Below, piece after piece: positions 14,548 through 22,100 of a stretch of DNA of 32,276 nt. The first letter of the stretch is position 1, and the number at the start of each line of letters is the position of its first letter. The notes beneath the pieces were generated by a model, which worked only from the letters and a program-made list of their open reading frames with translations, searched no databases and had not been told where the DNA came from. The stretch is taken from NCBI GenBank assembly GCA_016200355.1, contig JACQEY010000042.1:1-32276 (forward strand), read 5' to 3'. The position numbers and the translations under genes were made by a program. Source of the DNA: Nitrospirota bacterium. Its GTDB lineage: Bacteria > Nitrospirota > Nitrospiria > Nitrospirales > Nitrospiraceae.

Positions 14548-15105
14548 ATGGCAAAAGAACTACCTATTCTACCATCGACCGTCCAACCGGCAGACGCGGC
14601 AGAAGTTGGGCCGCACCAGTATTCTCGCGTGTTTTGTCAGAAGGAAAACTCCCCCCCGCTCCGATTGCTGTTGGAATTTCTCACGTCACGCGGTCAGACA
14701 CCCATCACTCCGCCGGACATGGACGACAGCATGTTGGATGAATGGGCCTGGGTCCAGGTGACGCTCGGGTACGATCGCAAGAGAAAACCGATCCAGGTGG
14801 TCTGTGTCCGGGATCGAGGCACCTATCAAGATGTGTTCAACAAAGAGAAGGAACAGTTTTTAGATCTCCTTTCCGCTCACGACGATGTCGAAGCCGTACT
14901 CGTGCGTGCGTTTGTGGAACGTGCGCGGTTTGTGCTCACGACTCGGTTCGCCCAGAATGATATGACCGACGAAGGCTATGACTTCAACGGATGGATCCTG
15001 GAATTCTTCCAAGACCAATGCAACGGACTCGTCCAGATCGATAACCAGGGCTTCTACTCACCCAAAGGCGACCTCATCGTCGATCTTTCCGTCAAGGTAG
15101 AATGA
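14548..15105 (+). CDS. Conserved hypothetical protein
   Basis: The product has 185 residues, starting MAKELPILPSTVQ. It is soluble, with no signal peptide, and contains 4 cysteines that form no obvious cluster. Visible blocks are RLLLEFLTSRGQTPITPPDMDDSMLDEWAWVQV, KPIQVVCVRDRGT, FVERARFVLTTRF, and DLIVDLSVKVE at the end. No catalytic motif is recognised. I preferred the ATG at 14548 over an in-frame GTG at 14524; both lack a good ribosome binding site. The downstream YkgJ-type gene starts 6 bp after the stop, so the two are probably one operon. The role is unknown. Confidence 0.75.
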   Translation: MAKELPILPSTVQPADAAEVGPHQYSRVFCQKENSPPLRLLLEFLTSRGQTPITPPDMDDSMLDEWAWVQVTLGYDRKRKPIQVVCVRDRGTYQDVFNKEKEQFLDLLSAHDDVEAVLVRAFVERARFVLTTRFAQNDMTDEGYDFNGWILEFFQDQCNGLVQIDNQGFYSPKGDLIVDLSVKVE

Positions 15106-15111
15106 GCCACC

Positions 15112-15753
15112 GTGTCAGACAGGCTCCCAGATTCCACTCCGTCCGACCCTGCTCCGCTGTATCAAAAAACCGATCACTGGTTCCAGCGGGCAAGCGCCAC
15201 TCTGCTCGGTGAAGTTCCTTGCCGGCTCGGTTGCACCAGCTGTTGCATCGGCCCCTTTCCCATCACCCTCCTCGACATGCATACCCTTCAACAGGGACTC
15301 GCCGGCCTCACACCGGATCACCGCCGTCGCATCGAACAGCGTGCCATCGAGCAGATCGCCGCCATGGAGGCCGCGTTCCCACAACTGTCACGCACGGATC
15401 TGCTCGACGAGTGGTCCGATCAGGACATCGATCGATTGGTGACAGAATTTCACCATCTTCCCTGTCCAGCGCTGGAGGCAGACGGACGTTGTGGTGTGTA
15501 CCATCACCGCCCCCTGGCCTGCCGATCGATGGGCATCCCGACAGAAGATCGCGGTCTGGCCCATGGCGCCTGCGAGGTCCAAACCTTCATTCCGATCCTG
15601 CGGCTTCCCTCTGCATTCCGAGAGGAAGAACATCGCTTAGCGCAGGAGGAAGCCGCCTCCCTAGACGCGCTTCGGCTGGCTATCGGATCGACAGGAGAAG
15701 AAGTATTCCTGCCCTACGGGTTTTTAGCGCGTAATGTTCACGAAGGTTCGTGA
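15112..15753 (+). CDS. YkgJ-type cysteine-cluster protein (putative Zn/Fe chelating)
   Basis: The product has 213 residues from a GTG start at 15112. The cysteine pattern of the YkgJ/UPF0153-type family is clear: Cys37, Cys41, Cys44 and Cys45 in VPCRLGCTSCCIGP, then Cys118 (LPCPAL), Cys127 (GRCGVYHHRP) and Cys137 (LACRSMG). Such clusters are thought to bind zinc or an iron-sulfur centre; the function of the family is poorly known. The middle (60-110) is helical, and there is no signal peptide. It follows the hypothetical gene at 14548 by 6 bp, suggesting co-expression. Confidence 0.85.
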   Translation: MSDRLPDSTPSDPAPLYQKTDHWFQRASATLLGEVPCRLGCTSCCIGPFPITLLDMHTLQQGLAGLTPDHRRRIEQRAIEQIAAMEAAFPQLSRTDLLDEWSDQDIDRLVTEFHHLPCPALEADGRCGVYHHRPLACRSMGIPTEDRGLAHGACEVQTFIPILRLPSAFREEEHRLAQEEAASLDALRLAIGSTGEEVFLPYGFLARNVHEGS

Positions 15754-15813
15754 CGAAACTGTCCGAGCGCGTTCCTCCTGTTTCCAAGAAATATTCAATG
15801 CGTAATTCTCGAT

Positions 15814-15845
15814 GTTCAATTGCACATTCAACATTGCACATTGAG
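15814..15845. repeat. ATTGCACATT micro-repeat spacer
   Basis: ATTGCACATT occurs at 15819-15828 and again at 15833-15842, embedded in TTCAA-rich low-complexity sequence between the YkgJ-type gene and the tRNA pair. It belongs to the same class of spacer as those at 7526, 9545, 11446 and 12833. Confidence 0.5.
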
Positions 15846-15862
15846 CACTACGGTTTGCGGTC

Positions 15863-15892
15863 TAGACAGCGGCTAAAACCCTGTGCTAGTCT
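15863..15892 (+). promoter_or_regulatory. Candidate promoter for the tRNA pair
   Basis: TAGACA (15863-15868) and TAGTCT (15887-15892) with an 18 bp spacer would start transcription near 15899, about 14 bp before the tRNA-Arg gene. Both boxes deviate from consensus. Confidence 0.4.
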
Positions 15893-15912
15893 CACCCCCC
15901 TTGGTTGCAGGA

Positions 15913-15989
15913 GCGCCTGTAGCTCAGCTGGATAGAGCATCAGCCTCCGGAGCTGAGGGCCACAGGTTCAAATCCTGTCAGGCGCACCA
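15913..15989 (+). tRNA. tRNA-Arg (CCG)
   Basis: A full cloverleaf of 77 nt with encoded CCA. The acceptor stem is GCGCCTG/CAGGCGC, the D arm GCTC/GAGC, the anticodon arm TCAGC-CTCCGGA-GCTGA with anticodon CCG, and the T arm ACAGG-TTCAAAT-CCTGT. It lies 53 bp upstream of tRNA-Lys on the same strand, probably in one transcript. Confidence 0.96.
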
Positions 15990-16042
15990 AACACAGGCAA
16001 GGAACAGCAGCCGCACACAGATATCTGCCACACATACCCGGT

Positions 16043-16120
<78 letters not shown>

Positions 16121-16123
16121 AAA

Positions 16124-17197
16124 TCAACCACTTACCGCTTCAACTCCCCTGCCACCTGAGCCGACTGTGATAAAGTGTGATACTGGCTTGATCCGGTCCA
16201 GGACTTCAACCCCATCCCGCAAACTTTCTGGATAGTGGTGAGCATAGCATTGCGTCATCATCGGTGACTTATGCCCCAGGAGCCGCTGCACCTTGTACAG
16301 CTCGACTCCTGCCTGAACCAATCGCGTGGCAAACGTATGCCGCAGATCGTGGAAATGGAAATCTTCGATCCTGGCTTTCTTCAGCGCCAAGCGGAAGGCT
16401 CGCCGTAAGTGTCCGCTCTCCAACGGCGTATGCGTTTTGCTGGGAAACACCAAATCCGTGCTCAAGGACCGGAGCGTTCCCCGTTCCTTAATTAAGCTCA
16501 GCACGGTCTGATTCAGCGGAATGGTTCGGCGTTCGCCGTTTTTCGAGTGGAACACCATCGCCGTTCGGCGTGTCAGATCCACACCGCGCCAGGAGAGCGA
16601 CAGAATCTCTCCCATCCGCATCCCGGTTCCCAAGGCAAACTGCACAATCTCCCGCAGCCACGGCCCACAGGCCGCAAGTACGCGGCCCTCTTCCTCGACC
16701 GTCAGCCACCGATCCCGCCCGTTGCTCTCTCTCTCCATCGAGACCGAGAGCACAGGATTCCGCTGACACCATTCCCACTCGCGCATCGCCAGATTGAAGG
16801 CCTTCTTGAGCGTCGCTAGATGCCGATTGACCGAGGCTGGAGCCAGTTTCTCTGCAAAGAGATGATTCTTGTACTCGACAATCAGCCGTGGCGTGATGTC
16901 CGCCAACGGCGTGCCGTCCCCAAAGAAGGCCCGCAAGCGTTTCACGTAGCCCACGTAGGACCGCTGGCTGGCCTTCTTGATGACGTGCTCGCGTAGAAAC
17001 CGCTCCATGAGTTCTCCAAACCTCCGATTCCGCTCTTCTAGCGTGATCCGATAGGCCCCCTCACGCAGTTGTCGCCTGGTATCGCCCAGAATCAATTCAG
17101 CCGCTCGCCGGTCCGTCTGATTCGTTGACGCTCGGACTTGCTGCCCTTGATACGTGAAATTCATCCACCAGACGTGTCCTCGCCTATACAGCCCCAT
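16124..17197 (-). CDS. Tyrosine recombinase/integrase of the island
   Basis: Site-specific integrase of 357 residues. The N-terminal part (about 1-60) is an Arm-type DNA-binding segment (MGLYRRGHVWWMNFTYQG). The SAM-like core-binding domain spans about 60-150 and the catalytic domain about 165-330. Catalytic residues are Arg194 (GTGMRMGEIL), Lys219 (HSKNGERR), His283-x2-Arg286 (HDLRHTFATR), His309 (LLGHKS) and nucleophile Tyr318 (TQCYAHHY), so all are intact. I chose the ATG at 17197-17195, with AAAGGAGG 7 nt upstream. This makes the gene overlap the end of the excisionase-like gene by 14 bp, indicating coupling. The stop codon lies 3 bp from attL, the usual layout for tRNA-targeting integrases. 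Confidence 0.96.
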   Translation of the reverse strand: MGLYRRGHVWWMNFTYQGQQVRASTNQTDRRAAELILGDTRRQLREGAYRITLEERNRRFGELMERFLREHVIKKASQRSYVGYVKRLRAFFGDGTPLADITPRLIVEYKNHLFAEKLAPASVNRHLATLKKAFNLAMREWEWCQRNPVLSVSMERESNGRDRWLTVEEEGRVLAACGPWLREIVQFALGTGMRMGEILSLSWRGVDLTRRTAMVFHSKNGERRTIPLNQTVLSLIKERGTLRSLSTDLVFPSKTHTPLESGHLRRAFRLALKKARIEDFHFHDLRHTFATRLVQAGVELYKVQRLLGHKSPMMTQCYAHHYPESLRDGVEVLDRIKPVSHFITVGSGGRGVEAVSG

Positions 17198-17501
17198 CCG
17201 CTGCCTCCTTTCCGATAGGGCTTGATCTATGTCTGGTTTCCCCGTGGCGGGGATTATAGGCGCCCCGCTTGGCACGGGCAATCACCCTGGAGAGATCGAA
17301 GGGTCTCCGTTGAACCGGCTGAGCCGCTTTCACCGCTGACGACATCCGGCAGGACTCTAGCCACTGGTCAAGGTCCTCACGGCGGAACCGCACCAGCCCG
17401 TGCAGCTTGAAACAGGGCAAGCGTCCCTGTGCGGCCCACGCATACAGGGTCGAGGGCTTGATGTGCAGGAGTTGGGAGACTTCTCGTATGGTCAGCAGCA
17501 T
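17184..17501 (-). CDS. Excisionase-like helix-turn-helix protein
   Basis: The product has 105 residues. Residues 1-52 form a MerR-like winged helix of the HTH_17/excisionase type: LLTIREVSQLLHIKPSTLYAWAAQGRLPCFKLHG, then LVRFRREDLDQWLESC. The remainder is basic and likely disordered (RRPFDLSRVIARAKRGAYNPRHGETR). Proteins of this type act as recombination directionality factors or as regulators of the integrase. The gene overlaps the integrase start, so the two are translated together. The ribosome binding site is weak (GAGGAG 14 nt from the ATG). Confidence 0.85.
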   Translation of the reverse strand: MLLTIREVSQLLHIKPSTLYAWAAQGRLPCFKLHGLVRFRREDLDQWLESCRMSSAVKAAQPVQRRPFDLSRVIARAKRGAYNPRHGETRHRSSPIGKEAADGAV

Positions 17502-17524
17502 CCGAAATACCCGCGCTCCTCGTG

Positions 17525-18172
17525 TTAGATTCCCATCCGGGTCATGGCGGTCAACCGTCGCAGGAGATCAATCAGGCGTGTGAATTGGTCCTTGAGCACG
17601 GGCAGTCCATACTCCACCGCCACGTCATCCCTCGTCATGGCTGCATCTTTTTTTTCTTTCATTCTCCAGATGTGATCCACTTCCCTTTCGGCCCACGGTA
17701 TCCACCGTTCCCGCACGTCGATAACGCGTTGATAGACCGCCCACACGCGGTCGCGTCCCACCGACGCGCGTTGCACCAACTCCCCGACATCCTGTTCACA
17801 ATGCAGCAGATCCGTCGTCACCCGGTGCCAGTCCAGAAAGGTTGGCTCGTCCTGCACGGTGCAGCCATCAACCAATTTGTAATACGGCAACCGTTCGTGA
17901 CACCGCTTACGCAGGACGGCCAACAGGTCATGCGCCTCAATCATCCCCAGCAAATAATGCGAGGTGAGCGTGCTGCGCGTGGGTGAATAGATCTCGGCCT
18001 GATCTGAGCCGGATGAGCCTGGCTCGACCACTGAGCCTATGCCAGGCTCCTGCCGCCTGAGCCTAGGCTCAGCGACCGGCCCCGCAGGAGACTTCCTCGG
18101 ACAGGCACGCAGATGCCCTCGCACCGCCTGCAAATTCCTGAAGTCTCGGTGGCAATACTTGCACGTCGGCAT
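17525..18172 (-). CDS. Zinc-finger hypothetical protein of the island
   Basis: The product has 215 residues. An N-terminal C2HC-type finger is clear: Cys4-x2-Cys7-x12-His20-x3-Cys24 in CKYCHRDFRNLQAVRGHLRAC, very like classical C2H2 fingers and uncommon in bacteria. A Pro/Gly/Ser-rich linker (about 27-62) leads to a helical, Trp/Arg-rich C-terminal domain (about 70-215) with EPTFLDWHRVTTDLLHCEQD and RWIPWAEREVDHIWRMKEKKD. No enzymatic motif is seen. A ribosome binding site, AAAGGAAG, lies just upstream of the ATG. It precedes the excisionase-like gene on the same strand by 23 bp, so it is probably part of the element's recombination/regulation operon. DNA binding is inferred from the finger. 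Confidence 0.78.
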   Translation of the reverse strand: MPTCKYCHRDFRNLQAVRGHLRACPRKSPAGPVAEPRLRRQEPGIGSVVEPGSSGSDQAEIYSPTRSTLTSHYLLGMIEAHDLLAVLRKRCHERLPYYKLVDGCTVQDEPTFLDWHRVTTDLLHCEQDVGELVQRASVGRDRVWAVYQRVIDVRERWIPWAEREVDHIWRMKEKKDAAMTRDDVAVEYGLPVLKDQFTRLIDLLRRLTAMTRMGI

Positions 18173-18344
18173 CCCCGCTTCCTTTCACACTCATAATCAA
18201 CTGACTCGTGAAATACCCTCTGCCAGCGAGAGGCGTGAAAATCGTAACAGCGCCCATTCACTTCGGGAGAAAACCCTGCTATCGTTAGAGTGGTAGAGGT
18301 ACGGCGATGAGGCATCCCCCATCGCCGCCAAAACGCGCGTAGCG

Positions 18345-18470
18345 CTACTCCTCGCCTTCGTCGAAGCCTTCCTCGGCCTCGATACCCAGAGCGTCATCGA
18401 CCTGGTCGGCGATTGAGTGCAACGCTTCGCGTAGCGTTTTGTTTTCCTCGATCAGTTCTTTTCGCGTCAT
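18345..18470 (-). CDS. Small acidic helical protein (41 aa)
   Basis: An ATG at 18470-18468 opens a 41-codon frame ending in TAG at 18347-18345. The product begins MTRKELIEENKTLREALHSI, with a heptad-like pattern suited to a short coiled coil, and ends in an acidic tail (EAEEGFDEGEE). The clean amphipathic start and acidic tail look like a real phage- or island-type small protein rather than chance. The ribosome binding site is weak (GGGGTGGATC). It stands alone between the zinc-finger gene and the divergent unknown gene. The role is unknown; DNA mimicry or an adaptor function would be speculation. The rest of 18173-18570 shows no further gene. Confidence 0.6.
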   Translation of the reverse strand: MTRKELIEENKTLREALHSIADQVDDALGIEAEEGFDEGEE

Positions 18471-18570
18471 CTGATCCACCCCCGATCTATCAGCAGAATT
18501 TAGGGAAGAGCTGATAGGGTTGATTCGGCCACACTTGTGGACCGAAAAATATGGAGGTAAGTGGGCAAAG

Positions 18571-19380
18571 ATGTCAGTCCACGAGAGCCAAGAGAATCCC
18601 TGGGCATTTGTAGCGGCTAACCCCGAACGGATTCGTGCGGTTAAAGAGCGGTTGGAGGCCGATGGGGTTACAGACCCAAAGCACGTCGCAATTGTCGTAG
18701 CCGTGCTGGACCAGCATGGCCTGTTTCATGAGGTCATCACTCCCAAGGGGAAAGTCATAGGCAAGGAAATCAAGCGGAGAGCGAAGCGAATGGCGAAGGC
18801 GCTTGGGAAGCGAATCATCAACATTCGCAACGGCAAGGAGTCACCGGCAAATTCTCAAGAAGCTGATTTGGCTGAACGATGGGAGCAACTCGGTACAGAT
18901 CGGATGCGTCTTGAGGAGCTGAAAGTGATGAGTGAGACCTTCCAGATCAATCGGGGAGGAAGGATTATTCCGCGCTATGCCTCACAAGAAAGCCGAAAGC
19001 GTTCCCCTAAAGGCCCCCGACCGAATCCAGAAATCACCCATGGGGTACAGATTCTCGATCGGTATTTGCGCGAAGAGTGCTCAATGCGCACCAACCATAG
19101 AATGGAATGTCTGGGAGATATTCTTCGATTGGCCACGAACTGGCAGGATTTGCCTGAGTCAGTGATTGAGCGGGTACGGTCGCGTCTGAAAGACGCTGAA
19201 AAGAAGACTCCGCTGCATAAGGTGGATTATTACGAGGCCATCGGAGTCACCTATAAGACCAATGACGACCGGCAGGCGATGTTTGTGAAATGCATGTGCA
19301 TTCTCGGCTCACCAGAGACTTCTGCTGAGGAGAAAAAGACAGCGGAGGACACACTACAGAAACTATTTTCCCTGGAATAG
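18571..19380 (+). CDS. Unknown island protein
   Basis: The product has 269 residues from the ATG at 18571, with GGAGG about 13 nt upstream; an in-frame TTG at 18520 is less likely. It is basic and mostly helical. The N-terminal part contains NPERIRAVKERLEADGVTD followed by VAIVVAVLDQHGLFHEV and a strongly basic stretch, KGKVIGKEIKRRAKRMAKALGKRI (about 67-90), that could bind nucleic acid. The C-terminal part has YLREECSMRTNHRMECLGD and ends in an alpha-helical segment rich in Lys/Glu. No known domain is recognised. It is the only plus-strand cargo gene of the element apart from the XRE regulator. Confidence 0.72.
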   Translation: MSVHESQENPWAFVAANPERIRAVKERLEADGVTDPKHVAIVVAVLDQHGLFHEVITPKGKVIGKEIKRRAKRMAKALGKRIINIRNGKESPANSQEADLAERWEQLGTDRMRLEELKVMSETFQINRGGRIIPRYASQESRKRSPKGPRPNPEITHGVQILDRYLREECSMRTNHRMECLGDILRLATNWQDLPESVIERVRSRLKDAEKKTPLHKVDYYEAIGVTYKTNDDRQAMFVKCMCILGSPETSAEEKKTAEDTLQKLFSLE

Positions 19381-19427
19381 CTTGAGGCTTAGGTAGGTAC
19401 TTCTACTCGACGAAATCGGAAAGATTC

Positions 19428-19465
19428 GAGAACGCCGTTAGTGGACTTTTTCAGCATCCTGCTAG
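19428..19465. repeat. Dispersed palindromic repeat, 3' fragment (copy 3)
   Basis: GAGAACGCCGTTAGTGGAC followed by TTTTTCAGCATCCTGCTAG matches the last 38 bp or so of the repeats at 1507-1634 and 8619-8747. Its CTA (19462-19464) is the TAG stop of the minus-strand membrane protein gene, the same arrangement as at the PBP gene. It lies inside the integrative element. Confidence 0.8.
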
Positions 19466-19881
19466 GACAGCTTTTCGTTCACAGAGTCTACGAATGCCGT
19501 CAGCTTTTCGTCTTTCCCAAAGATTGAATACCGCTTGTTTCCGCCCATCTGACCTATACTAAACTTTGTATAGCCTATGAACCACAAGTAGAACATGATG
19601 CCAGCTGAAGTAAAACCGACAAACCAACTGCTGCTTACCTCTCCCCTGAAAGCAATATCCGCTAGACAGGTGAGGGCTGTAAGCATTGCTATTAGTATTA
19701 CCCACCAGTACCGTCCATATACAGTGCTCACCACCGTGATTTTACCGAGAGGGTAACTTTCTTCGCTATTCTTGTCGCTAATCACTAAGCGACGGTCCGT
19801 TAGAATACATGAGATCTTTCGCCCAAGTTCATCTTTGCAACAATACTCGGCCAGTTTCGATTCTTGGTCTCCAAACTTCAT
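19462..19881 (-). CDS. Small two-TM membrane protein, PH-like N-terminus
   Basis: The product has 139 residues. The first 55 residues resemble the start of bacterial PH-like or DUF-type membrane proteins: KISCILTDRRLVISDKNSEESYPLGKITVV reads as a beta-strand series. Two hydrophobic segments follow: WWVILIAMLTALTCLADIAF (about 59-78) and WFVGFTSAGIMFYLWFIGY (about 86-104). A polar C-terminal part (KRYSIFGKDEKLTAFVDSVNEKLS) ends the protein. The soluble parts are probably cytoplasmic. The TAG stop comes from a palindromic-repeat fragment, so the original C-terminus may have been a little different. The function is unknown; it may be part of the element's cargo together with the exported proteins downstream in map position. 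Confidence 0.7.
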   Translation of the reverse strand: MKFGDQESKLAEYCCKDELGRKISCILTDRRLVISDKNSEESYPLGKITVVSTVYGRYWWVILIAMLTALTCLADIAFRGEVSSSWFVGFTSAGIMFYLWFIGYTKFSIGQMGGNKRYSIFGKDEKLTAFVDSVNEKLS

Positions 19882-19947
19882 GATGAATTGGTCCTTTCTC
19901 TGCCAAGGCTGACATAAACAAGAAGAGGCACCGACCTCTATTTGTTC

Positions 19948-20439
19948 TTATGTCGCCTTTTCTGGCTGACCCTTTGAGCTTGAGCAATGATCATGCTGAA
20001 TCTGCCATTGAGTGCCAGCTTTGCGCAATAAGCTTGTGCATTTCTCGTTTCCCTTCACTATTGGTAGTCCTGACGAGTCCCAGTCGATGGAGACATCGTA
20101 AGTAGCCCATCCCATCACACCAGAAGACTCTGCTCGCACGTTGCTCGCTGACGCCTTGATGGTCATCGGGATTTCATCTTTCAGCATTTTTTCCATATCC
20201 GCAAGCTGTTTATCTAGCAATGATCGAGACATCACGGCTCCGTCTTGAATGCCGAAGTAGTCCTTGCTATAGAAACGCGCGACTGTCTGGTGGTCTTTCG
20301 TCTGAGGAAAGTTCGCAAAGGCATTGACCGACTCCATAATTGTTCGGACTATAGCTGCCTCATCTGATTCTGCTACTGCCACACCTGGTAGCGCGATAAG
20401 AGCCCAGATCGACAGACAAGCAAGAAATAGCCTTTTCAT
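19948..20439 (-). CDS. Exported NTF2/SnoaL-like protein (paralogue 2)
   Basis: The product has 163 residues with a signal peptide (MKRLFLACLSIWALIALPG, cleavage near VAVA-ES at about residue 23), so it is probably periplasmic. The mature domain follows the NTF2-like pattern: VRTIMESVNAF, VARFYSKDYFGIQDG, GWATYDVSIDW and WQIQHDHCSS. It shares the KDYxGIQDG, WATYD and IQH-HCS landmarks with the chromosomal protein at 8032-8514. The start ATG (20439-20437) lies one base after the TGA of the upstream metallopeptidase-like gene, and AAGGGAAG provides a ribosome binding site, so the two are translated as a pair. Molecular function unknown. Confidence 0.8.
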   Translation of the reverse strand: MKRLFLACLSIWALIALPGVAVAESDEAAIVRTIMESVNAFANFPQTKDHQTVARFYSKDYFGIQDGAVMSRSLLDKQLADMEKMLKDEIPMTIKASASNVRAESSGVMGWATYDVSIDWDSSGLPIVKGNEKCTSLLRKAGTQWQIQHDHCSSSKGQPEKAT

Positions 20440-20440
20440 T

Positions 20441-21265
20441 TCAACTTCCCTTCTGCGTAAGCAATAGTTCCCAACTGCGACGAATCTTCTGATACTCACT
20501 CGCACATCGTGGCGCTCGTTCAGGCGTCAACATCCCGCTCGCGATTACATCTTGATGAGCAGAAGGATTACTGCCATACAGTAAACACGAAATATTGTAA
20601 AATCGTTGTTCGTCAACTCCATGCTCATCTGAGTACAACCTAATCGCATCACGCGTATCAAATCCAAGAAAATTCTTACTTTGCTGCGAACTCAACTGAA
20701 ACCACCACAATGGGCCCATTAATAATTGCGCACCATTAGGATCAGCCACAAAGGCTATCGTTGCAAACTGATCTGCCGCATCCTCCTCTCGCCCAATAGC
20801 CGGTATATTAAATTCACCAATAACTGCATGCCCTGCTTCATGCAGTATCGTAAACATTAACGCTCCACTAAATAATAGACCTTGTTGATTTTGTGGTAAT
20901 TGTGTTTGTTGGCTAAACATCTGAAACAGATAGTCCGCAAACTCATAACAGAGAGTAATTGAATGCTGTTGTGGATTATAAAACGCATTCGCATTCGGCT
21001 GACCATTCGCCAGAAAACCACATTCGACTGCCATCAAGGTTAACTGCCTCGGCCATTTGATCGGAACCAGTGCCTCGGACAAATCCTCAAGCAGCCGATT
21101 CTGCATCCAGAGCTGGCGCTGCTGCATGTAAAGGTTCGACACAGGCGGATACGCAATCACTATTTGGCTCTGACCTGCTTGTCCGATACCAGCACTACCA
21201 ATAAAAAGCCATGTCGCCAGTCCCATACCGACAACAACCAGCTTTGAAGTTTTTGTGAGCCACAT
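20441..21265 (-). CDS. Exported DUF4344-type putative metallopeptidase
   Basis: The product has 274 residues with an N-terminal signal segment (VVVGMGLATWLFIGSAG, cleavage near residue 30). The metallopeptidase signature is HEAGHAVIGEFNIPAIGREEDAADQ, around residues 141-165: HExxH gives two zinc ligands and the catalytic Glu, and the downstream REEDAADQ supplies acidic ligands, as in DUF4344 proteins. The N-terminal part is Gln-rich (MQQRQLWMQNR, PQNQQG). Two or more cysteines in the C-terminal half could form disulfides. It is probably a periplasmic protease. The gene is followed at once by the NTF2-like gene, with which it forms an operon. It is more AT-rich than the flanking core genes, which fits acquisition with the element. 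Confidence 0.82.
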   Translation of the reverse strand: MWLTKTSKLVVVGMGLATWLFIGSAGIGQAGQSQIVIAYPPVSNLYMQQRQLWMQNRLLEDLSEALVPIKWPRQLTLMAVECGFLANGQPNANAFYNPQQHSITLCYEFADYLFQMFSQQTQLPQNQQGLLFSGALMFTILHEAGHAVIGEFNIPAIGREEDAADQFATIAFVADPNGAQLLMGPLWWFQLSSQQSKNFLGFDTRDAIRLYSDEHGVDEQRFYNISCLLYGSNPSAHQDVIASGMLTPERAPRCASEYQKIRRSWELLLTQKGS

Positions 21266-21464
21266 GATTTACTCCTTCAGCTCAACCGATTGCAGGGTTT
21301 ATCCATATGAGATAGGAACCAACAGTAGATGAATGAGGACGTAATGCACTCCCTACACGCAGAAAGTGTATCTGACAGTACCATTTTGTCAATTTATTAC
21401 GGCTACTGGTGGGTTAATCTTACGTGGCTGTCGCCGCATACTCCCGCTCAGAAGGGGTGGCAGC

Positions 21465-21791
21465 ATGGATATCAAACGAGCGGTGGGGCAGCGTATCAAG
21501 ATCGTGCGGCAACGGAGCGGACTGACTCAGGATCAACTCGCCGAACAGGTGGGGTTGAGTCCGAAATACATTAGCGGCATCGAGCGAGGGGTTGAAAATC
21601 CTACGATGGATATTCTTATCCGCCTGGCGAAGATGCTGGGAGTCGAGCCGTATGATTTTTTCCTGTTTGGAGAGTCCGAGGAGAATGAGAAAGCGTTGCG
21701 AAAAGGGATCGAGAAGATGGTACGGGAAGCGGATCGGGAGAAGCTTCAGCTGTATTTCGATGTCATGAGGAACATTCTCCAACTCACCTGA
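21465..21791 (+). CDS. XRE-family transcriptional regulator
   Basis: The product has 108 residues. The helix-turn-helix of the lambda-repressor/Cro type spans about 7-62: VGQRIKIVRQRSGLTQDQLAEQVGLSPKYISGIERGVENPTMDILIRLAKMLGVEPYDFF. A C-terminal helical segment (about 70-108) probably mediates dimerisation. I chose the ATG at 21465, preceded by AAGGGG at 7-nt spacing. It is the last gene before attR and is divergent from the metallopeptidase operon, so it could control that operon, the element's excision, or both. The 262 bp between its stop and attR contain no gene. Confidence 0.9.
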   Translation: MDIKRAVGQRIKIVRQRSGLTQDQLAEQVGLSPKYISGIERGVENPTMDILIRLAKMLGVEPYDFFLFGESEENEKALRKGIEKMVREADREKLQLYFDVMRNILQLT

Positions 21792-22053
21792 GGCCACAGG
21801 TGAGGACAATTTCCTGCCTTCAGATACCCTGCCGATTCCGCCTCAGTTACGCTTCCAAACTCCATCAGCTAGGCCGAATAGCTGATGAAACATTCGGCGG
21901 GCGTTCGCTGTGATAATTTGTGATAGAGGGGGTAGAAATCACAGACTCGACAGACTCCATAGAATCAGTAGAGGATTCGCAACCGGCTGAATTCACGAAT
22001 GAACGGGGAAACCGTTGACCGATCAAACCCTTGTAAAAATGCCCTTGATCCGG

Positions 22054-22100
22054 CTCTTAATCAGCGGGCCGTAGGTTCGACCCCTACACGGCCCACCAAA
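22054..22100. repeat. attR: duplicated 3' part of tRNA-Lys
   Basis: The 47 bp match the 3' part of the tRNA-Lys gene at 16074-16120 with one difference (G at 22079 instead of A at 16099, in the T loop). No 5' half of a tRNA precedes it, so it is not a functional tRNA gene. Confidence 0.93.

Noticed and set aside
22054-22100. Second tRNA-Lys gene
   Set aside because: Only the 3' part from the anticodon loop is present; no acceptor 5' strand or D arm precedes it.
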